In this document: positions 52,843 through 61,609 of the stretch, in pieces
How positions within the stretch are numbered: the stretch's first letter is position 1
How the letters are laid out: the number at the start of each line of letters is the position of its first letter
Source of the DNA: Thermococcus henrietii
GTDB lineage: Archaea > Methanobacteriota_B > Thermococci > Thermococcales > Thermococcaceae
NCBI RefSeq assembly: GCF_900198835.1
Contig: NZ_LT900021.1
Coordinates: forward strand, 1,550,001 to 1,614,000
DNA: 64,000 nucleotides
Direction: 5' to 3'
Made by a program: the position numbers and the translations under genes
The notes under the pieces: generated by a model
What the model was told of the DNA's origin: nothing
The model's database searches: none
Seen by the model: the letters and a program-made list of their open reading frames with translations, nothing else

Positions 52843-55803
52843 ATGAAGACGGACGTTAAAGAAAAGAGGAAGCGGAAGGGCTCAAAGCCCGAGCTATCCA
52901 AGTTTTACGTCTATTTCCGAGAGTACGCAATACCCCTGATTGTACTGCTCTTCGCGTACGTCGGCTACAAGATAAGGGCAGTCACATCGAGCTACAAGAC
53001 GTTCCTCGACCCGGATACGTTCTTCCACTTTGAGATGTACCGCCAGGCCATAGCACACTGGATTCCAAAGTACTATGCCTACGCCGAGCCTCCAATGGGC
53101 ATAAAAGCCGGAGGCTACCTCGGCCTCTACACCATGCAGGCGCTGTTCTACAAGGTAACCCACGCACTCTTCGGCTGGAGCGAGCTCCACGCCTTCAAGG
53201 TTTGGCCGCCGTTCGTCGGTGCGATGATAGTTATAGCGGTCTTCCTCGTCGGCAGGAAGCTCCACTCGAACTGGGCGGGCTTCTGGGGAGCGGCGCTGAT
53301 AATGTTCATGAGCGCCAACATAACGAAAACCATGTCCGGAAACAACCGTGGTGAAGGGCCGTTCATGATGTTCTTCCTCTTCGCCGTCTACTTCCTGCTC
53401 GTTTACCTTGACGAAAAGGCCTGGAACTGGAAGAAGATAGCCGGACTCATTGGCTTCCTGGTTCTCAGCCCGATTTACATGGGCGTCTGGAACGGAAGCC
53501 AGCTGGGCATAATGGTCCTCCTGACCACGGCGGGCCTGACCATGGTGACCCTCTTCACACTGGGGGAGATGGAAAAGCTCAGGCGCTTCGTTAAGGAGCT
53601 CTACCCCGTACTGGGAGCGTCCCTCATCATAGGATACGTAATGGCTCACCTCAGGTTCGTCGGAATCGGTGGCTTCCTCGTCTTTGCCATTGAGCTCTAC
53701 GTTGCCCTCGGCGTCCTCATAGCGGTGATGCTCTACGGAAAACGCTTCGGCCTGAACTACTCCGACAAGAAGCACCGCCTTGGAACCGTCGTTGGAATCC
53801 TAATCCTTGGATTCCTGGCGTTCTACGCGTACTTTGGAAGGGACCTCCTCCGGTTCCTCGGTCAGGCAACGCGCTCTACTCCCCTCTACCAGACCGTTGC
53901 AGAGCTCCAGGCCGCCAGCCTCAAACAGCTTGCCTCGTTCTTCAGCGTAAAGTCTAAGGACGGCCTAATCTTCGTGCTCTCCTTAGGCGGTCTCGCCGTG
54001 ATGATTGGAAAGATGCTCAAGAAGTTCACGGAAAGGGACTACACAGTCTACAAGGAGTTCTTCATACTGACGTACTACCTCGCGGTCATGTACCTACTCC
54101 ACGGGGCGATACGTTTCACGTTCCAGGCATCTGCCCCCGTTGCGATTCTCGCTGGTGTCGCAATAGGTTTCGCCTTCGTCTTCGTCGAAAACATGAAGGA
54201 GAAGGCAAGCACGAAGGCGCTCTACGCGGTTTTCCTCATACTGCTCTTCCTGCCGCTGCCCTACGTGGGGGCCAGCTACGCGGACAGCCAGCAGAAGAAC
54301 ATGATGCAGGCGTATTCCAGAATTAACCCCTCAATGCCGGGTAGCGTTCCGGAAGCGTGGACCGATGCGCTGTTCTGGCTCAGGGACCACAGCAGTCCCT
54401 ACGCAACGGTTCTGAGCTGGTGGGACTACGGCTACTGGGAAGAGTCGAGTCTCCTAAGTCATAGGAGGGCGGTCAGCGACGGTGGTCACGCATACGACAG
54501 GAGGTACATAATAGCCAAGTTCTTCTCCCACAGCGACAACGCCGGCGAGGTGGACCTCGAGGCTTGGGAAGACAAGTACGTCATAACTTTCCTCGACCCC
54601 TTCGACGGCCAGAGCGACTTTGGAAAGTTCAACGCGATTGCCTACCTCGGCGGTGCGATAAGCCACGGTGAAGGAACCGCGATGTTCGGCTACGTCCCGT
54701 ATACGAGCATCATAATCCAGAACAACACCGTCTACGTTAACCTTGGAAACAACCAGTACATAAAGCCCGTCATGACCATAGACATGGTGAACGGTAAAGT
54801 TTACAAGGCCACGGGTACAACCGCCCCCTACGTTCTCTACGTCGTTCCATACAAGACCGCGAACAACAAGATTTATCCCATCGGAATCCTCGCCTACAAA
54901 AAGATTGCGTTCAGCAACTACGTTAGGCTCGCGCTCCATCTAACGTTCTCAGTTAAGGAGTGGGACGCCCAGAAGCTCTTCGCCAACTTCAAACTCGTCT
55001 ACACTGGCTACAACGGCTACCTCCGGAGAGAGGGAGTCTACGACCCCGCGGTGATGGTCTACGAGTTCACGCCCTTCGCGATATACAGGATGGACTTCCT
55101 CCAGAACGGAACGTGGGAGCCGTTCTACAGCACCACGGGAGGAGGAAAGCTTCCAACGGGCAACCAGACGCTCAGGCTCTGGATTTCGGCCTTCGGCAGG
55201 GATGTTAAGAACGGAACGATAATCTTTGAGGCATACAACGGGACCAAGCTCATCGAGAGAAAGGTCGTGGCCAGGAACGTCTACATCAACCACCTCAACG
55301 AGACGCCCGTTGAGATACACCTCTACGTTCCGAAGGCTACCAAGTACCGCTTCCTCCTCATTCAGGACGGCCCGGTGGGGGTTACAAACGGCCCGGTTTA
55401 CGTGAACGGAAAGCTCGCGAACCCAAGTTGGGTCATCGCCCCCGGCCAGAGTGGAACCATCAGGCTCACCGAGGCCTTCGACAAGAGCTACACCAACGTC
55501 GAGTTCACCCTCAGGGGGATGCTCTACTACTACGTAGCCCCCAACGGGACGGACATATACAAGCCCAACTTCTACCTTGAGCCGCACATGGACATCGTCG
55601 GCTACATTCCAGTTGAAACCCTGAAGAGCGTCAAGAAGGGCGACAACGTAATAACCGGAAGGGTGAGCGTTCCGGCGGACCTGTTCACCAAGTACATAAA
55701 CGAGCTCAAGAAGAAGTACGGCGACAAGGTCGTCATCGTCAGCGAGAGAATCGAGCCGATATTCATCACAGAGAAGACCTACGTCCTCTGGGAGGGGAGC
55801 TGA
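52843..55803 (+). CDS. aglB: Archaeal oligosaccharyltransferase AglB (STT3)
   Basis: 986 residues. About thirteen membrane helices form the N-terminal half. The first loop contains DPDTFFHFEMYRQ (DxD-type catalytic Asp region). The soluble C-terminal half starts with SWWDYGYW, the STT3 signature for the acceptor sequon, and continues with beta-rich domains. This length fits the AglB-L type of Thermococcales. It transfers glycan from dolichol phosphate to Asn-X-Ser/Thr of exported proteins. Many secreted kinases of this window carry such sequons. It probably shares a transcript with glmS. Confidence 0.96.
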   Translation: MKTDVKEKRKRKGSKPELSKFYVYFREYAIPLIVLLFAYVGYKIRAVTSSYKTFLDPDTFFHFEMYRQAIAHWIPKYYAYAEPPMGIKAGGYLGLYTMQALFYKVTHALFGWSELHAFKVWPPFVGAMIVIAVFLVGRKLHSNWAGFWGAALIMFMSANITKTMSGNNRGEGPFMMFFLFAVYFLLVYLDEKAWNWKKIAGLIGFLVLSPIYMGVWNGSQLGIMVLLTTAGLTMVTLFTLGEMEKLRRFVKELYPVLGASLIIGYVMAHLRFVGIGGFLVFAIELYVALGVLIAVMLYGKRFGLNYSDKKHRLGTVVGILILGFLAFYAYFGRDLLRFLGQATRSTPLYQTVAELQAASLKQLASFFSVKSKDGLIFVLSLGGLAVMIGKMLKKFTERDYTVYKEFFILTYYLAVMYLLHGAIRFTFQASAPVAILAGVAIGFAFVFVENMKEKASTKALYAVFLILLFLPLPYVGASYADSQQKNMMQAYSRINPSMPGSVPEAWTDALFWLRDHSSPYATVLSWWDYGYWEESSLLSHRRAVSDGGHAYDRRYIIAKFFSHSDNAGEVDLEAWEDKYVITFLDPFDGQSDFGKFNAIAYLGGAISHGEGTAMFGYVPYTSIIIQNNTVYVNLGNNQYIKPVMTIDMVNGKVYKATGTTAPYVLYVVPYKTANNKIYPIGILAYKKIAFSNYVRLALHLTFSVKEWDAQKLFANFKLVYTGYNGYLRREGVYDPAVMVYEFTPFAIYRMDFLQNGTWEPFYSTTGGGKLPTGNQTLRLWISAFGRDVKNGTIIFEAYNGTKLIERKVVARNVYINHLNETPVEIHLYVPKATKYRFLLIQDGPVGVTNGPVYVNGKLANPSWVIAPGQSGTIRLTEAFDKSYTNVEFTLRGMLYYYVAPNGTDIYKPNFYLEPHMDIVGYIPVETLKSVKKGDNVITGRVSVPADLFTKYINELKKKYGDKVVIVSERIEPIFITEKTYVLWEGS

Positions 55804-56468
55804 GCTTTCTCCCCTCTAACCAATATGAAAGCGGCGAAGTTTTTGCATTTTTTGTAACATTTTTTATCCACTTTCTCCGCAAGGCCGGGGAACGGCCAGA
55901 ACGAGGGGAGGAATATCACCCCAGCGCTCTCGACGTTGGTGAAGCCGGCCTTTCTGAGAAGCTCCTCGAGCTCCTTTGGCGTGTAAAAGCGGGCGTAGCG
56001 GTAGGCGGTTTCAACGAAGAGGCTCTTCAGTCGTTTGAACAGGAACCAGAGGCTTCTCCCGTTCATCGTTCCGATTAGAACCTCTCCCCCAGGCTTTAAA
56101 ACGCGGTGGATTTCGGCGAGAACCTTCTCCGGCTCGTGGATGAACTCAAACATGGTAACGCTCAGCACGAGGTCTAAACTCCCATCTGGAAATGGGAGCG
56201 AGTAGGCGTCTCCTTTAACGCAGTCGAGACCCTTCGAGCGTGCTATTTTGAGCATCTCCTCACTCGCGTCGAGGCCAATTACGTCGAAGCCCCGCCTTTT
56301 GAGCTCGAGCGTGTAGTTGCCGGTTCCACAACCGAGGTCCAAAGCCCTGCCGGATTTCGTCCGGAGTATAGAGAAGACGAGCCACTTCTCGATTCTGTCA
56401 ACGTACCGGCCGGTCTTCGTCCTGTACCAATCATCGTAGCGGTTCGCTATTCTGTCGAAGTACTCCAT
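55779..56468 (-). CDS. SAM-dependent methyltransferase (UbiE/type 11-like)
   Basis: 229 residues from ATG 56468 (AAGGTGAAG upstream; TGATG overlap with the previous gene). Rossmann motifs: RALDLGCGTGNYTLEL, DVIGLDASEEMLKIA, DGSLDLVLSVTMFEF and VLKPGGEVLIGTM, all typical of Methyltransf_11. A C-terminal subdomain (ELEELLRKAGFTNVESAG) is also usual. The substrate is unknown. Its 3' end overlaps aglB by 25 nt (convergent). Confidence 0.88.
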   Translation of the reverse strand: MEYFDRIANRYDDWYRTKTGRYVDRIEKWLVFSILRTKSGRALDLGCGTGNYTLELKRRGFDVIGLDASEEMLKIARSKGLDCVKGDAYSLPFPDGSLDLVLSVTMFEFIHEPEKVLAEIHRVLKPGGEVLIGTMNGRSLWFLFKRLKSLFVETAYRYARFYTPKELEELLRKAGFTNVESAGVIFLPSFWPFPGLAEKVDKKCYKKCKNFAAFILVRGEKAQLPSQRT

Positions 56469-56749
56469 CAGAGCTTCACCTTGCCCTCGATGGTGAGTTC
56501 CTTGTCGGTCCTGTCGTCTATCCTCAGGCTTATAACTACGCGCTCCGCTCCAGCCTTCAAAATCGCCTCGTGACACTTCTTCACCAGCTCAAGGATTTCG
56601 TCTATCGAGCCCTCAACGACCGTCCCCATCGGGCAGAGCTGGTATTTGAGCCCGCTCTCCTCGATTACCCTGAGGACGGGCTTCAGATACTCGCCGACGC
56701 TCGGGTTTCCAGTTCCGAGGGGAAAGACGCAAAGCTCCGCGACGGCCAT
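56468..56749 (-). CDS. MTH1187-type thiamine-binding protein
   Basis: 93 residues, one ferredoxin-like domain of the MTH1187/YkoF family (PF01910): AVAELCVFPLGTGNPSVGEY, YQLCPMGTVVEGSIDEI and ERVVISLRIDDRTD. Members bind thiamine or a pyrimidine moiety and form tetramers. It overlaps the MoaD-like gene stop (TGATG) and the downstream methyltransferase start, so all three are translated together. Confidence 0.88.
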   Translation of the reverse strand: MAVAELCVFPLGTGNPSVGEYLKPVLRVIEESGLKYQLCPMGTVVEGSIDEILELVKKCHEAILKAGAERVVISLRIDDRTDKELTIEGKVKL

Positions 56750-57030
56750 CAGCCACCACCCGCCGGCGGGAAGATGTGCACCTCGTCGTCCTCCCTAAGC
56801 TCGGTGTCGAGGCCTTTCAGGTGGAGGACGTTGTGGCCATTCACGAGAATCATGCCGTCTATCGGCTTGTTCGGCCCAACGCGCGGGCTCTCAAGGAGCT
56901 CCTTTTTAATCTCGGGGCTGTAGTGTTCGGCAAGGTAATCTATGAGCTCCCTAACAGTTCTGACCCCACGAACCTCAACCTCCTTCTTTCCAATGAGTTC
57001 GCGAAACGTAGCGTAGAACCTCACCCTCAT
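56749..57030 (-). CDS. MoaD/ubiquitin-like sulfur carrier (SAMP-type)
   Basis: 93 residues from ATG 57030 (AGGTGTG upstream). A beta-grasp fold with VRFYATFRELIGKKEVEV at the start and VHIFPPAGGG at the end. The di-Gly C-terminus is needed for thiocarboxylation or conjugation. It could be the MoaD subunit for molybdopterin or tungstopterin synthesis, or a SAMP-like tRNA thiolation/protein modifier. It is the first gene of a three-gene operon with the thiamine-binding protein and a methyltransferase. Confidence 0.9.
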   Translation of the reverse strand: MRVRFYATFRELIGKKEVEVRGVRTVRELIDYLAEHYSPEIKKELLESPRVGPNKPIDGMILVNGHNVLHLKGLDTELREDDEVHIFPPAGGG

Positions 57031-57102
57031 TAGACACACCTAAGGTTAATGGATGGAAACCCTTAAAGCGATTTCCACTTACTATTCTAAGGTGGCGAGA
57101 AA

Positions 57103-57846
57103 GTGCTGAACGTGGAGCCCGGAGAATATTACTCAATCGTTGATAAGCTGTTTGCATCGAGGATAGTTGAGGCAGTTGAACCACTCGGTGCGAGCGTTGA
57201 GAGGATTGACGCTAAAATCAGACCTGAAGGAAGGGTTCTCTTTCTGAGCTTCGAAGTGGAGGTTGTCCAGCACAGCCTCGCGGGAATAGTTGATATGGAA
57301 ACCGTTATCCAGGGAATCGTTGAGAAGCTCATCCAGGAAGCCAACTCATCCTTTGGAAAGCTCTATGGGGTTGCCTTTGCCCTCGAATCACTGAAAGTTA
57401 GGGAGGAAGTTCCTAGAGCGCACAAAAGGGGAGAGGTCAAGCTCGTAATCAGCGGGCCTCCCGAGCTGGAGGACGCACTCAGGCGGCTTGGCCGCGGTTT
57501 AATGATAACTTTAAAGGATTGGGGGGTTTCCCTCTCATCAATAACCGTGACCACGGACTTAGTCACCCCGAAGATTGTTTCAGTCGTTCTTAGGCTCACC
57601 GAAAAAAAGAGCGAAGCCGAGAAAGAAACCCTGCGTGAAGCCGTTGAAACCAAGGCCAGGGTTTACGCGAGAACGCTCCTCCCTGAGGACCTGTCAATCC
57701 AAGTTAAGGTTCTTGACCCGAGCGACAGGAACATTGCCCAGGTGATGAGAAGGGCCAGGGAGATAGAGAAAGAGATTGAAATGCTCACCAAGGATGAGGA
57801 AATCAGAAAGCTCATGGAGGCCTTAGGTAAGTCTCCCTCGCCCTGA
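57103..57846 (+). CDS. Conserved hypothetical protein
   Basis: 247 residues from GTG 57103 with AAGGTGGCG upstream. No signal peptide or span. The pattern is alternating beta strands and helices in two similar halves (VEVVQHSLAGIVDMET, VVLRLTEKKSEAEK), ending in a charged helical tail (RRAREIEKEIEMLTKDEEI). I do not recognise the family. It is divergent from the MoaD-like operon and overlaps the convergent adk end by 35 nt. Confidence 0.75.
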   Translation: MLNVEPGEYYSIVDKLFASRIVEAVEPLGASVERIDAKIRPEGRVLFLSFEVEVVQHSLAGIVDMETVIQGIVEKLIQEANSSFGKLYGVAFALESLKVREEVPRAHKRGEVKLVISGPPELEDALRRLGRGLMITLKDWGVSLSSITVTTDLVTPKIVSVVLRLTEKKSEAEKETLREAVETKARVYARTLLPEDLSIQVKVLDPSDRNIAQVMRRAREIEKEIEMLTKDEEIRKLMEALGKSPSP

Positions 57847-58483
57847 TGTAGTCGAGCAACGGGTGGATTCTCTTCCACACCTCCTCAACGCTTCCATCGC
57901 CGTCAACCCTCACGTATATCCCCTTGTTGCGGTAGAACTTTATTATCGGCTCCATGTTCTTCGTGTAGATTCTGTACCTCCGCTCCACGACCTCGCGCCT
58001 GTCGTCCCTCCTCTGAATCAGCTCAGAGCCACAGACGTCGCATATTCCGGGCTTTTTGGGCGGGTTGTGCTTGACGTGGTAAACCGCGCCACAGTTCGGG
58101 CAGATTCTCCTCCCGCTTATCCTCTCGACGCTGGTTTCGAGGTCTATGAAAATCTCAAGGGCAAGGGCAAGCCTTATCCCGTGGTCGTATAGGTAGCTCT
58201 CAAGGGCCAAGACCTGCTCTGGGGTCCTCGGATAGCCGTCAAGGATGAAGTTCTCCCTCTGGCGCCTCAGCTTGGAGATTATGAGCGTGTTCACAATCGT
58301 GTCTGGAATCAGCTCACCCCTGCTTAGATAAGCCTCCATCTCCTTCCCTATCGGCGTTCCGCGCTCTATTTCGCGCCTTATCAGGTCGCCCGAAGAAATA
58401 TACGTCAGACCGTAGCGCTCCACTATCCTGTGGGAGTGCGTGCTCTTTCCGCTTCCGGGAGGGCCGAAAATCAGAATGTTCAC
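57812..58483 (-). CDS. adk: Adenylate kinase
   Basis: 223 residues from GTG 58483. GPPGSGKSTHS (P-loop), DGYPRTPEQVLAL (AMP/ATP-binding), and a lid domain with four Cys: CPNCGAVYHVKHNPPKKPG then CDVCGSELIQR, a structural zinc site common in heat-stable enzymes. It catalyses 2 ADP to ATP + AMP in the cytoplasm. It is divergent from the DUF2258 gene across a 51-bp gap. Confidence 0.95.
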   Translation of the reverse strand: MNILIFGPPGSGKSTHSHRIVERYGLTYISSGDLIRREIERGTPIGKEMEAYLSRGELIPDTIVNTLIISKLRRQRENFILDGYPRTPEQVLALESYLYDHGIRLALALEIFIDLETSVERISGRRICPNCGAVYHVKHNPPKKPGICDVCGSELIQRRDDRREVVERRYRIYTKNMEPIIKFYRNKGIYVRVDGDGSVEEVWKRIHPLLDYIRARETYLRPP

Positions 58484-58534
58484 CGCGCACCACCATTAAA
58501 CATTTATGCACACGAGTTGAATAAACTTTTGGTG

Positions 58535-58987
58535 ATGGCCGTGAAGCTGAGCACAGGCTACGTCCGCGCGAGCGGTTACGCCCACAAGGTAAGGCGCGTT
58601 CTGTTCGCTCTCGCCAGAAAGAAGGTCGAGCCAAAGGAGATTATACGCGCCTCGGCCGAGCTCAACCAGAAGATTTTCGAGGAGTTCCAGAGGCTCAACG
58701 TCTCGAAGGAGGACGTCGTGAGGATTACCGTCGAGTTCAAAATCAAGGACGGCTCGATAGTCTGGGACTACGACTCGCTCAGGATTGAGGTTTACCGGAA
58801 GGGTGAAGAGGAGAAGCTTGCGAAGGCGATGGAGGAAGTGGAGGAGCGCGAGAGGGAACTGGAGGAGAAGATTAAGGCCATCGAGGAGGTTGCCCTCAAC
58901 CTCAAGAAGCTCAGCGACGAGCTAATCGAGAGGATTGAGGAGCTCAAGCAGGAGCACACCTCGCTCAAGCTCAGGGAAGAGCTATAG
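58535..58987 (+). CDS. DUF2258 family protein
   Basis: 150 residues from ATG 58535; GTG 58541 is an alternative. The N-terminal half ([20 protein letters not shown]) is the DUF2258 domain of archaea. The C-terminal half is a long charged coiled coil ([19 protein letters not shown]). Function unknown. It overlaps the convergent trmY end by 17 nt. Confidence 0.82.
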   Translation: MAVKLSTGYVRASGYAHKVRRVLFALARKKVEPKEIIRASAELNQKIFEEFQRLNVSKEDVVRITVEFKIKDGSIVWDYDSLRIEVYRKGEEEKLAKAMEEVEERERELEEKIKAIEEVALNLKKLSDELIERIEELKQEHTSLKLREEL

Positions 58988-59576
58988 AGTCGAGGAAGAT
59001 GTTGACGTAGGCAACGACGTGGGAAGCGAGGTAACTCTTTTTCCCGACGCTCACCTTTTCCGCTATTCCCTCCAAGAATGCCTCGTCCTCCCGGCTCAGC
59101 CCCTCGTGGTCGCCGAGGACAAAGGCGACGTTTCCTCTGAAAGAAACCGTTTCTATCGGCTTTCCCTCCTCGTGGAGGTAGTAGAGCCTTGAGTTCTTGA
59201 GCGTCAGCCTGATGACGTCCTCAAAGGTTCTGTTGCTCACGTAGAGGCCGGGGTAAACCTCAACCTCCTTCCCGGGCTCCTTCAGTCCTTCCCCGGCCTT
59301 GAGCGCATTCATTATGAGCTTCGCCGTGCTTCTCTCGTCGGGGTTGAGGCGGACTTTAAGATGGGGCCCCTCAAAGCGTATGGCCTTCGGCGGGTTCGGC
59401 GGACCGTAGAGGAGGAGCCAGACGCGGACATTTTTCCGGAAGCCGTGCGAGAGCAGAAAAGCGGAGTTCAAAAATCTGCAGAGGACGTCTATCCTCCCGC
59501 TCGTGCCGGGTAAATCGCTCAGCTTGAAGTCAGGGCTCGTTCTGGCCTTGTTGGCCTTGATTATGAATGTTCTCAA
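58971..59576 (-). CDS. trmY: tRNA pseudouridine(54) N1-methyltransferase TrmY
   Basis: 201 residues. The start is TTG (rare), placed after GGGGGTGAG and overlapping the upstream stop region. The family (formerly DUF358, SPOUT fold) is recognised by [40 protein letters not shown] and [14 protein letters not shown] (the knot loop that binds SAM). It methylates N1 of pseudouridine-54 in archaeal tRNAs. It is 1 nt after the DUF2095 gene. Confidence 0.93.
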   Translation of the reverse strand: MRTFIIKANKARTSPDFKLSDLPGTSGRIDVLCRFLNSAFLLSHGFRKNVRVWLLLYGPPNPPKAIRFEGPHLKVRLNPDERSTAKLIMNALKAGEGLKEPGKEVEVYPGLYVSNRTFEDVIRLTLKNSRLYYLHEEGKPIETVSFRGNVAFVLGDHEGLSREDEAFLEGIAEKVSVGKKSYLASHVVAYVNIFLDSIALP

Positions 59577-59577
59577 C

Positions 59578-59961
59578 TCACCCCCTCCCGTGCCTCTCGT
59601 ACCAGCCCCACTCCTTTTTCGGCCCGAAGGCCCTCACTCCCTTCTTGGCGAGCGTTATCCTCAGCTCTTTCGCAATCTCGGGCGTTATCTCGCCCCTGCT
59701 CTCCATCCAGTTGATTATCTCCAAAGCCTCTTCGTCGGTCTCGCATCTCCGGAGGAAGTCTATGACCGTCGGCTCGTAGCCGGCAAAGCTCCTCGGCTCG
59801 GCCTCCCTCTCGCCCTCTTCTTCGTCGGCCCTGAAGGCCTCTATCGGAACCCCACCTCCCTCAAGCTCCTTCGCGAGGGCCGGAAACTTCCTCTCGAACT
59901 CCTCCTTATCGTATTCCTGCCACGCGAAGTCATCAACTGGTTTCTTCTTCTTGCCGTCCAT
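59578..59961 (-). CDS. DUF2095 family protein
   Basis: 127 residues from ATG 59961 with GGTGTG upstream. It has a lysine-rich start ([14 protein letters not shown]), an acidic middle and a helical end ([20 protein letters not shown], then [20 protein letters not shown]). I recall this as archaeal DUF2095. Unknown function; it is co-transcribed with trmY. Confidence 0.8.
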   Translation of the reverse strand: MDGKKKKPVDDFAWQEYDKEEFERKFPALAKELEGGGVPIEAFRADEEEGEREAEPRSFAGYEPTVIDFLRRCETDEEALEIINWMESRGEITPEIAKELRITLAKKGVRAFGPKKEWGWYERHGRG

Positions 59962-60019
59962 AGGCACACCGATTGGGTTACGGCAGTGGGCTTATAAACC
60001 CCACCCCGAAGGAGAGAGC

Positions 60020-60454
60020 ATGAAGGGCTCGTACTTCCTCGTCATCAGGCTCGAGGAAGAGAAGAGGATTCGCACGAAGGGGAAAGCCTTCGAGCTCAAA
60101 CCTGGTTACTACGTTTACGTCGGTTCGGCGATGAACTCCCTCGAAAAGCGCGTCGCGAGGCACTTCCGGCGGGAGAAGAGGCTACACTGGCACATTGATT
60201 ACCTCCTCAAAGAGGCCGAGCTTCTCAGGGCGTACCTTATTCTGAGCGGAGTGAAACTCGAGGAGGACCTCTCACGCGAGGTTTCCAAGTTTGGAGAGCC
60301 GGTTCCGGGCTTTGGGGCCGGCGACGTCAGGGTGAGCACGAACCTCTACCGCTTTGAGGACGAGCCGGACGAAGCCCTGAGGGGAATCCTCGATAAGCTC
60401 GGACTGGGCTGGAAAATCGTTAAAAGCGAAGACGATATAGGGAAAACATGGTGA
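60020..60454 (+). CDS. GIY-YIG-like (DUF123) protein
   Basis: 144 residues from ATG 60020 (AAGGAGAGAG upstream). The motif GYYVYVGSAMNSLEKRVARH corresponds to the GIY-YIG core, followed by HWHIDYLLKEAEL. It is the DUF123 family, small GIY-YIG-type proteins that often stand alone in archaea. Nuclease activity is possible but unproven. It lies 4 nt before a DUF104 antitoxin gene. Confidence 0.85.
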   Translation: MKGSYFLVIRLEEEKRIRTKGKAFELKPGYYVYVGSAMNSLEKRVARHFRREKRLHWHIDYLLKEAELLRAYLILSGVKLEEDLSREVSKFGEPVPGFGAGDVRVSTNLYRFEDEPDEALRGILDKLGLGWKIVKSEDDIGKTW

Positions 60455-60458
60455 TGAT

Positions 60459-60653
60459 ATGACAGTCATCGAGGCCGTCTACGACGGCGAGACTTTCAGG
60501 CCCCTGAGAAAGGTAAACCTCCCAAAGGGGGCGAAGGTCAAGGTAATCGTCGGCGAGACGATATGGGACTTACTTGAGGAGATTGAGGGAATTCCCGTTA
60601 ATGCAAACGTCGAGGAAGTGCTCGAAGATGTCAGGGGACGAAAGAGGGTCTGA
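60459..60653 (+). CDS. Orphan DUF104 (AF2212-like) antitoxin
   Basis: 64 residues beginning MTVIEAVYDGETFRPLRKVN, with LPKGAKVKVIV: the AF2212/DUF104 family, antitoxins normally paired with a VapC PIN-domain toxin. No toxin follows; the next gene is GGGP synthase. It is therefore an orphan or a partner in trans. Confidence 0.85.
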   Translation: MTVIEAVYDGETFRPLRKVNLPKGAKVKVIVGETIWDLLEEIEGIPVNANVEEVLEDVRGRKRV

Positions 60654-60702
60654 TTTCATAACGTTCACGATGATGATTGGTTAATTTTCAGGAGGTGTGA
60701 AC

Positions 60703-61461
60703 ATGCTCGAAATAGGCAAAGTCGAGCGCTACATTCACGAGAAGCTGGAGAAGGAGAAGCTCCACTTCGTTCTACTCGACCCGGACGACGTTTCGCCGGA
60801 AACTGCCGGAAAGATAGCGGAGATGAGCGAGAGCATTGGCGTTGATGCGATAATGGTCGGGGGCTCGACCGGGGCCGAGGGGGACGTTCTCGACAACGTC
60901 GTTAAGGCGATAAAGGAAGCCTCCAGTTTACCGGTAATCCTCTTTCCCGGCTCGCACGGCGGGATAAGCAGGTACGCCGACGCGATATTCTTCATGAGCC
61001 TCCTCAACTCGAGGAACCCCTTCTTCATAACCGGCTCTCAAGCTTTGGGAGCCTTCACCGTCAAGCGCTACGGAATAGAACCGATTCCGATGGCTTACCT
61101 GATAGTCGAGCCCGGTGAAACGGTCGGCTGGGTTGGGGATGCGAAGCCGATACCGAGGCACAAGCCGAAGATTGCCGCCGCTTACGCTTTGGCCGGCCAG
61201 TACCTCGGCATGCGCCTTGTTTACCTCGAAGCGGGTAGCGGCGCGCCGCAACCGGTTCCGCCGGAGATGATTGCCCTCGTTAGGAAGGTCATAGACGTTC
61301 CCCTCATCGTCGGCGGTGGCATAAGGACCGGGGAGCAGGCGAGGAGAGCAGTTGAAGCCGGGGCCGACATCATTGTCACAGGGACGGCGATAGAAAAGGC
61401 CGGCTCCATCGAAGGCGCCAAGGCAAAGCTGGAAGAGCTCAACTCGGGAATCAAAGGGTGA
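60703..61461 (+). CDS. Geranylgeranylglyceryl phosphate synthase
   Basis: 252 residues from ATG 60703 (AGGAGGTG upstream; GTG 60697 would place the ribosome site inside the gene). TIM-barrel prenyltransferase: LHFVLLDPDDVSP, MVGGSTGAEGDVLDN, LFPGSHGGISRYADA, YLEAGSGAPQPVP and IVGGGIRTGEQARRA (phosphate binding), then DIIVTGTAIEKA. It joins geranylgeranyl-PP to sn-glycerol-1-phosphate, the first ether-lipid step. Confidence 0.96.
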   Translation: MLEIGKVERYIHEKLEKEKLHFVLLDPDDVSPETAGKIAEMSESIGVDAIMVGGSTGAEGDVLDNVVKAIKEASSLPVILFPGSHGGISRYADAIFFMSLLNSRNPFFITGSQALGAFTVKRYGIEPIPMAYLIVEPGETVGWVGDAKPIPRHKPKIAAAYALAGQYLGMRLVYLEAGSGAPQPVPPEMIALVRKVIDVPLIVGGGIRTGEQARRAVEAGADIIVTGTAIEKAGSIEGAKAKLEELNSGIKG

Positions 61462-61492
61462 GTTGCGTTTTCTGTACCCCTACCAAAACTTT

Positions 61493-61500
61493 TTTATATC
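61493..61500 (+). promoter_or_regulatory. TATA box of the MgtE-like gene
   Basis: TTTATATC lies within a T-rich tract about 20-25 nt before the hairpin at 61519-61556, so transcription would start at about the base of that hairpin. Confidence 0.45.
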
Positions 61501-61518
61501 CCTTCGGCCAGCCTAAAA

Positions 61519-61556
61519 CCGCCGAGCTGGTTTCTGACAAGAATACAGCTCAGCGG
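61519..61556 (+). promoter_or_regulatory. Stable hairpin in the leader of the MgtE-like transporter
   Basis: CCGCCGAGCTG (61519-61529) pairs with CAGCTCAGCGG (61546-61556), an 11-bp stem with a single mismatch and a 16-nt loop. It sits in a leader of roughly 90-110 nt between TATA and ATG. It could be a metal-responsive RNA or just a protective 5' hairpin. Confidence 0.5.
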
Positions 61557-61609
61557 AGGTTAAGGAGAGATGAGAGGACTGGAGGTGAAAGCGATGAGGG
61601 GTGAGGAAG

